A stretch of DNA of 64,000 bases from Ampullaceana balthica. Its lineage: Eukaryota; Mollusca; Gastropoda; Lymnaeidae. Shown here one piece after another: positions 59,201-64,000 of this stretch (the first letter of the stretch is position 1; every line of letters starts with the position of its first letter). The position numbers and the translations under genes were made by a program. The stretch lies in assembly GCA_944989445.1 (NCBI GenBank), contig CALYLW010000559.1, positions 248,001 through 312,000 on the forward strand, read 5' to 3'. Below the pieces are notes generated by a model. That model worked only from the letters and a program-made list of their open reading frames with translations. It did no database searches and was not told the DNA's origin.

Positions 59201-59860
59201 GCACTTTGGAGGACTAGCGAGTTTGCATACTAATGATGTCTTCATGGCAAAGCCAACACCGGCCTCACGGCGTTCCTCGCTCCCTCTGCCACTCCAATAG
59301 AAGGTGTAGCCGGAGCCTCTTTCACTTAGTTCGCCCTCTCCTGGTAGACGGGTCTCGCTGAGAGCGGCAATGTCGACGTCATATCTTGAAAGTTCGTGGC
59401 CCACCAGGGCAGTCCTCCGTTGGGGTCTATTTGTTTCATCTCTGTCCATTAGTGTGCGCACATTCCATGTGCCCAGGGTGAGAGGAATAGTCCTCGGCTT
59501 TTTCTTTAGTTTGCGACCGCAGAAATAGGGTCCCCGCCAGCTGCGGTAGTCTGGCCAGGGAAGATTTGAGCAGGCAATGTTTAGGGCACCTTTTCTAGCC
59601 CCTTCCTCATGCCATGGAGGTGAGCAGTGCATTCCTAAAGAGGGCTGCTCAGTCGCTCAGGGGGCTGCCGGACACCGCTGCTGCTCAGTGTCAGTGGTGA
59701 ACGACCCTATGGCCTGAGCCGCCTGCATGCAGGTTTGTGACTACGGCTGCCAGTGTACCCTCACCTGCCGCTTCGCCACTTGCCTGTCGCTACAGGGCTT
59801 TGGAATGAATCGATGATGATGATGAGAGTGACTTGCGCTGTGACTTTGTTTAAAGTGAGG
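56240..59860 (-). mobile_element. Near full-length APE-type LINE (RTE-like)
   Basis: Comprises the intact ORF 56279-59632, about 200 bp of GC-rich 5' sequence upstream, and a ~40-bp 3' UTR ending in (AT)n. The very short 3' UTR with simple-repeat tail is typical of RTE-like elements; clade assignment is from memory of motif style, not a phylogeny. Ends are approximate. Confidence 0.85.
56279..59632 (-). CDS. LINE polyprotein: AP endonuclease - reverse transcriptase - C2H2 finger (1117 aa, intact)
   Basis: Uninterrupted 1117-codon ORF. Residues ~50-300 form an apurinic-type endonuclease: GTWNVRTL, the LSETRLPGEG glutamate, SCYAPT, VILGDFNARVG, IDYVI and WTDHRLI, all catalytic motifs present. 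Residues ~520-800 form the reverse transcriptase: CGKAPGADSIPAEIY, NHRGISLLSIAGKILARIL, motif A YIDLTKAFDTV, motif B NGVKQGCVLAPTLF, motif C LLFADDCAL. Then a thumb/C-terminal region with RWAGHLVRMPDHRLPKRLFY. The last ~30 residues are a C2H2 zinc finger, CPTCGRLFRAKIGLISHQRT-H, probably for nucleic-acid binding. It copies its own RNA into DNA at a nicked target. The lack of stops implies recent, possibly current, activity. The ATG at 59632 is the first in frame. Confidence 0.93.
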   Translation of the reverse strand: MHCSPPWHEEGARKGALNIACSNLPWPDYRSWRGPYFCGRKLKKKPRTIPLTLGTWNVRTLMDRDETNRPQRRTALVGHELSRYDVDIAALSETRLPGEGELSERGSGYTFYWSGRGSEERREAGVGFAMKTSLVCKLASPPKCINDRLMTMRLPLLAGKKYLNIISCYAPTMTNPDEVKSKFYEDLHSIIANIPSTDKLVILGDFNARVGCDDALWDGAIGKHGVGRCNSNGLLLLQTCVEHDLLITNTVFSLPTRNRTSWMHPRSKHWHLIDYVITRKKDRQDVRVTKSLCGAECWTDHRLIISKLKICIQPKRRPQGRKTLKRLNITKLNCASTKQSLETALEGKLRSTTLNNTNIETVWTNFRDLIYSTASQILGPATRKHQDWFDDNCVEIKQMLAEKHQLHKRHISNPRSSTVTDSYNSIRRVIQQKLRWMRDSWLNKKADEIQQYADRHDMKNFYNAIKEVYGPTTSNSSPLLSADGTYLITDGEKILERWAEHFHAVLNSNSSINEDAISRLPQVPINLAMDDPPTLLETQRAVHLLSCGKAPGADSIPAEIYKEGGMVLLEKLHEIFLMMWQQEAVPQDFKDASIVHLYKRKGNRQACDNHRGISLLSIAGKILARILLNRLNAHLDQGLLPESQCGFRKERGTIDMIFAARQLQEKCQEQNMDLFSIYIDLTKAFDTVCREGLWRIMAKYGCPNKYIAIVRQFHDGMQARVQDNGEVSKPFPVTNGVKQGCVLAPTLFSLMFSAMLTEAFRNRNVGMDFRYRTDGRLFNLRRLKAKTKVKSDSILELLFADDCALNAGSEAQLQLSADKFSSACSNFGLTISTKKTEVLYQPAPGKSYTEPNIFINGNKINTVSRFTYLGSTLSQKANIDDEVNSRISKASAAFGRLHDSVWNRRGISTQTKLKVYRAVVLPTLLYACETWIVYQRHARLLNHFHTKSLRKILNIKWQEKVPDTEILARSGLPSIHTILMQSQLRWAGHLVRMPDHRLPKRLFYGELTEGQRARGGPRKRYKDTLKTALKAFDIGHDSWEAAASNRAHWRSTIWNGAAVCEANRQQAAKLKRQARKERNQNPPEGTASISCPTCGRLFRAKIGLISHQRTHVAAQQI

Positions 59861-60420
59861 AGGATTCGCGCAACACGTCGACCTCACTCTCTCGCCCAAA
59901 ACCATCTGGTCCAGCAGCAAGACGTTGTCGAGACAGCTGGGAATGAGATTGGGTGCAGTGGATGACCAGGACGTCCTATGTGTCTCGTCAAGCTCTTAGC
60001 ACTCCACAATGCTTTGCTGTGTATCGCCTCTTGCCCGTTGGCCCATAGAAGAACCAGCGCGCAGGCAGCCGAAAACCAGTCTTCACATGCTGGGTAGACA
60101 AATCCCACTTCACCGAGGTTTTTATCCCATCGGCTTACCCTCACCTGGTTTAGCCGGTCAGTCGAGACCGTTTACCGGGGTGTGGCCGCTGTGCATGCTA
60201 CAGCTACTTGGAGCCACAGGTGAGAGTTGAGTGCCAGGTGGGGACCAAAGGTGGTGAACTACCCCAAGGAGGAGTACGACTGCTCCCCATACTAGTAACA
60301 AAGCCCGCCCAAGGACGGGAATAAGTGTAGGGTGACCTGTGAAGTTCATGGACGCTATTTTTTGGTAGTTGTTATGCTGAAGCGTTTGCAGGACATTGTC
60401 GTCGCAGGGCAAGGGATGTG
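59861..60420. other. GC-richer stretch beside the LINE, probably repetitive, no gene called
   Basis: Higher GC than its surroundings. The 86-codon minus ORF (59884-60144) and short plus ORFs have no recognised domain. It may be 5' sequence of the LINE or a separate SINE-like repeat. Confidence 0.4.
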
Positions 60421-60423
60421 GAC

Positions 60424-60690
60424 AACAACAACAACAACAAAAAGAGCACAAAAAACAACAAAAACAACAACAGCAACAACAACAACAAAAACAACAACAA
60501 CAGCAACAAAAACAAAAGAACAACAAAAGAACAACAAAACAAAAACAACAACAGCAAAACAACAACAACAAAACAACAACAGCAACAACAACAAAACAAA
60601 AACAACAACTACAACAACAACAGCAACAACAAAGCAACAACAACAAAAACAACAACAATAACAGCAACAAAAAAACAAACAACACTTAAA
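60424..60690. repeat. (CAA)n/(AAC)n microsatellite, ~265 bp
   Basis: Imperfect CAA trinucleotide tract with CAG interruptions. All long ORFs here (poly-Gln/Asn/Thr on plus, Cys/Leu/Phe/Val on minus) are artefacts. Confidence 0.96.
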
Positions 60691-60999
60691 ACTCTTACCA
60701 CTACCCCCCAGGACCATCAAGGAAAAAGCATTTAACAGAATTGTCATTGGAATAAGGGGCAGGCATCACTTCAAGATGGGAACAACATAATGAATTATGA
60801 CAAAAAAACTGCACCAAAAATAACTCGTTTTGAACCTCCGCGTAATATGTAAATTTTTCTCCGCTAGTGAATGGCTGTAGGAGTCATATGTGTTTGAGGG
60901 ACCAATCGCTATAGATGACGGGACAGAAAGGACAGAAACTTGCCTTGTATTATATAGGATATATATATACACCCTATTAAATCTATTTTTACCCTATTA

Positions 61000-61693
61000 G
61001 GAGCCGTCCATAAATGACGTCACGCGGTTTTGGTCAATTTTTAATCCCCCCCCTCCCACCTCGTCACAAAAGCTTAGCCCCCCCCTTCCCTCCAATATGA
61101 CGCCACAAAGCTTTGAACCCTTCCCCCCTAAAAGCCGTATTTTCTATTTGAAAATGAGCATGTTTCAAATAACTTTTTGTAATTTTAGTATGTATGTAGT
61201 GTAAGACTGCACTCTAAAAGGGGCCGTCCATAAAGTACGTCACGCTTTTTTTGACCATTTTTAACTCCCCCCTCCCCCTGTCACAAATCTTGGAACTTAA
61301 AGTACGTCACACTTTAGAACACAAATTGTGTTTTTTATTAACAAAATAATTAAAATTTAATATAAAACACCGTGACGCCACACATGGCCGGAGCCCCCCT
61401 CCCCCTGTCACAAACTGTCACACTTTCTTACACCCCCTCCCCCCTCTGGAGCGTGACGTACTTTATGGACGGCCCCATATCGTAACACGCGTGAAACCAT
61501 GTAAAACGTCAGAAAATCAGAAAATAAATCGTAAGAAATCGAATATTTAAGTGGAACTTTTATTTAAAGTAGCATGTTTTGACGTGACGTCACAATTCTT
61601 AAACTCCACCCCCTCCCCCTAGTCAAACATCGTCACAAATATGTGGACCCCCCCCTCCCGCCTAGGTGCGTGACGTCATTTATGGATGGCCTC
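61000..61693. mobile_element. TIR element of the GCCGTCCATAAA family, outer copy
   Basis: Ends GGAGCCGTCCATAAATGACG (left) and AGAGGCCATCCATAAATGAC (reverse complement of right), with GTCACGC following. Contains a complete related MITE at 61220-61476. Confidence 0.75.
61220..61476. mobile_element. MITE of the GGGGCCGTCCATAAAG family with perfect 26-bp TIRs
   Basis: 61220-61245 begins GGGGCCGTCCATAAAGTACG and is exactly reverse-complementary to 61451-61476. Interior has C-rich CCCCCTCCCCCTGTCACAAA motifs. 257 bp, no ORF. Confidence 0.9.
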
Positions 61694-61861
61694 TTACACA
61701 ATTTTTAATATTTTAAGTTATATTAAGGCCAATGTGTAGATCGTTGTCTGTTGATGTGTCCACGCGCTCCCCCCAATGACCGTAACGGTCACGGGACTGA
61801 TGATGATGATTATGATAATATTTGAGAAACCATCGGAATTTGAGGCCCAGTAAGCCATTTA

Positions 61862-62124
61862 TGACCGTCCATAAAGTACGCCACGCTCCAGAGGGGTGTA
61901 AGAAAGTGTGACAGTTTGTGACGGGGGGAGGGGGGTCCGGCCATGTGTGACGTCACGCTGTTTTTAAATAAATTTTAATTATTTTGTTAATTTTAAAAAA
62001 AATGTTCGAAAGTGTGACGTACTTTAGGGGGTGGGGGGATCCTTGATTTGTCACAGTTTGTGACAGGGGGAGGGGGGAGTTAAAAATGGTCAAAAATAGC
62101 GAGACGTACTTTATGGACGGCCCC
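61862..62124. mobile_element. MITE of the GGGGCCGTCCATAAAG family, opposite orientation
   Basis: Left end TGACCGTCCATAAAGTACGC; right end complementary to GGGGCCGTCCATAAAGTACG. Interior is the reverse complement of 61220-61476 with differences. Confidence 0.85.
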
Positions 62125-62429
62125 TTTATGTAAATAAGCACACGTTTGTATAGCGAGACCCTCACAACTGGAAATGATTTAAACTTTCGAGTTGAACAAG
62201 AGCTGCTTGACTTCAACAATATTACATACCATCGACTGTACCAGTTGTGCATGAATGAACGCTTTTAGTTTTAAACTTGAAACACACGGCTACTTAACTG
62301 AAAAGATCTTTGAGATTGGAAGAAGCATTTATTTATTTTTTCTCAATGAACGTGGCATTCCCCCCCCCCTTTCTTTTAAAAAAAATGAAAACCCAAGGAA
62401 AAAAATAATTTGTGTTTTGATTTTAGCTT

Positions 62430-62645
62430 GGGCTGGATTGCAAAGTCACTAGTGCGCTCGCCTCACAAGCTGAGGGGTGTGGGTTCAAGCCCACGTTAAA
62501 GCCACTATAAAAAATGTGATTGACTAACGCTAAGAAAGTCCTCCGCTGACCTGGAGAAGGATGGGCGCCGCCAAGGTCTACTAAGCCCGAAAATGTTTCT
62601 AATGGAAACATTAGAACCCCCTACGACCTCGAAAAAAGATTATGG
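62430..62645 (+). mobile_element. tRNA-derived SINE family B
   Basis: TAGTGCGCTCGCCTCACAAG (A-box region) and GTGGGTTCAAGCCCAC (B-box arm), then GCTAAGAAAGTCCTCCGCTG and TAATGGAAACATTAGAACCC. A tRNA-like head but no foldable acceptor stem, so not a functional tRNA. Confidence 0.8.
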
Positions 62646-63165
62646 GACTTTAAAAAAAAATACCAACAAGAAATGATAGCTTAACCAATAGTCTCTTGAG
62701 GCTGCCCGTATTTCAAGCTTACTAAAAATTTAAGCTGTCGTTTATTGAAGCTTTGGGTATGTCTCAAGCTGCAGAATTCTTGAAGCTGTTTTTGGAATAT
62801 ATCAATTACTTAAAGATGTAGCTTACTTCAAGACATGTGTAATTGAAGATGGCTGTTACTTGAGCCATACGTTACTTTAACTTGCATGCTATACTCGAAA
62901 CTCCCGCCTACTTCAAGTTACCTTTTACTTGATGCTGCCCACAATATCAGTTTACCTATTACTTGACGCTGTCTATTACATTAATTAACCTGTTACGGAA
63001 ATTTTTTTGTTTTGTTTTGTTGCTTGTATCTTCCCGTTAACAAATATTGCACTCTCGTTTAAAAATTGCAATGCAGAACTTTACAAAATATGCTATTACC
63101 TTTCTACCACAAACCACCTGTTAAAAAAGCAGTAAGTCACCGAACAATTTTAAACGTCCTTCAAC
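62646..63165. other. Unassigned AT-rich stretch
   Basis: Short reiterations of CTTGAAGCTG-like and ACTTGA motifs between 62700 and 62990, perhaps a degraded repeat. No gene. Confidence 0.45.
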
Positions 63166-63167
63166 AT

Positions 63168-63290
63168 TACTATTCTAATGTCCCACTCCCATCAACATTA
63201 CTATTCTAATGTCCCACTCCCTTCAACATTACTATTCTAATGTCCCACCCCCTTCAACATTACTATTCTAATGTCCAACGCCCTTCTACG
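63168..63290. repeat. 31-bp tandem repeat, ~4 copies
   Basis: Unit CAACATTACTATTCTAATGT-CCCACTCCCTT, near-identical copies. Confidence 0.9.
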
Positions 63291-63353
63291 CCATAGTTTT
63301 ATTTCGTTATGTCATTAAAGAAAAAATTAGAAAATTTACGCATCGAACACACT

Positions 63354-63636
63354 TGACGCGGTGGTCGAGTGTCAGCGCGCTCCACTGACGTACCGATGGT
63401 CATGGGTTCGAATCCATGTGAAGGCAAGGATTTGTTCCAGGGCCTAGGGCGTCCCTGCTCCGAATGGGTATTTAACACTAGTTAGGCGGCTGGGTAATGC
63501 GTGGAACCCACAAAGCCGTGGCCTGTGAACGTTGCGTCACTTGCCAACAGATCATCTGTCATGGTCTGTGGACGCAATTATCTTCTGCATAGAAGAAGCG
63601 TCTGTATAGATACGATAAAAAAAGAAGATAAGATAA
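63354..63636 (+). mobile_element. tRNA-derived SINE, family A
   Basis: GCGGTGGTCGAGTGTCAGCG A box, GGTCATGGGTTCGAATCC B box, core CCGAATGGGTATTTAACACT, and tail GCGTCTGTATAGATACGATA followed by AAGATAAGATAATG. The most complete copy outside the gene. Confidence 0.88.
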
Positions 63637-64000
63637 TGAAACAATAACAAACATACTTAGCGCAGTAATCGGGACAATTATTTTTTTTTGGTGCTCACTT
63701 TTAAATTCACCAATTCTCCACACTTTCTTGCAATCTAAGGATTTCTAAGGATGGATTAATCCCCGACACGACTTTCCCTGCTTTGCGCGGCCGCAACTTT
63801 TAGGCAGTGGGCCTAGACTCCCGAGACCAGTAGCTTTATCGTAACTTTGCCAAAAAAAAATTCATTCTGGCTAACCCCGATTACTGTGGTCACGTGATCA
63901 CATGTTCAGATAATGGGAAACGTTGCTGGAATGAACTGCTCTGTTGTCGGTATCGCATTCCTATATCTTCCACTATGGGGTGAATCCCCCCCCCCACACC

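Noticed and set aside
56256..59233. Plus-strand ORFs of 60-132 codons across the LINE
   Set aside because: Antisense shadows of the intact minus-strand LINE ORF.
60158..60747. Poly-Cys/Leu/Val and poly-Gln/Asn ORFs
   Set aside because: Simple (CAA)n microsatellite read in different frames.
62440..62505. Possible tRNA gene near TAGTGCGCTCGCC
   Set aside because: Same reasoning: SINE family B head, duplicated in inverted form at 51172-51392, without a closing acceptor stem.

Overview
This is an AT-rich, intron-rich animal genome window dominated by one gene read right to left: the neurofibromin (NF1) gene, a Ras GTPase-activating protein. I traced its start codon at 48388 and 37 successive coding exon positions (one of them present as two alternative copies) down to the left edge, where the gene runs out of the window inside the Sec14-homology region. 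The exons join in one open frame of 4875 nt (1625 codons), about the first 60 percent of a protein that is roughly 2800 residues in human. Several exon lengths equal the human ones (60, 144 and 84 nt for the first three). The residue choices, tRNA-derived SINEs, many hAT, pogo and Helitron-like elements and RTE/L2-like LINEs suggest a lophotrochozoan, most likely a gastropod mollusc. The species cannot be fixed from the sequence.

Layout: 48389-48470 is a TATA-less promoter and 5' UTR with an NRF1-type palindrome and a four-codon upstream ORF. From 21.2 to 48.4 kb lie the exons for the N-terminal helical repeats, the cysteine/serine-rich region and the start of the GAP-related domain. From 11.3 to 22.0 kb lie the core GAP exons, including the arginine finger. 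From 0.1 to 2.3 kb lie the first Sec14-module exons. Introns carry many minisatellites (25-85 bp units), SINEs, a 5'-truncated LINE, two pogo/Tigger-type elements, Helitron-like elements and several hAT-type elements with recognisable 8-bp target duplications. From 48.5 to 64 kb I see no host gene, only nested transposons, including a LINE with an intact 1117-codon ORF (56279-59632) and a decayed hAT transposase copy (52481-54305).

The most interesting point is in the GAP domain. Two diverged versions of the exon encoding the FLR..NP motif segment lie 3.6 kb apart (18711-18835 and 14942-15078). Both have good splice sites and the same entry and exit phases, so including exactly one keeps the frame while including both or neither breaks it. 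They look like a mutually exclusive exon pair that would swap part of the Ras-binding catalytic module, at the same stretch where vertebrates insert alternative exon 23a. Other notable features are a hAT insertion whose target duplication rebuilds the exon 14 splice donor, tandem duplications that copy splice sites of exons 11, 22 and 33, and an inverted-repeat pair flanking exons 24-25.

Exon boundaries were placed by eye from homology, GT/AG signals and phase, with no alignment tool or transcript data. Exon numbers are local to this window.
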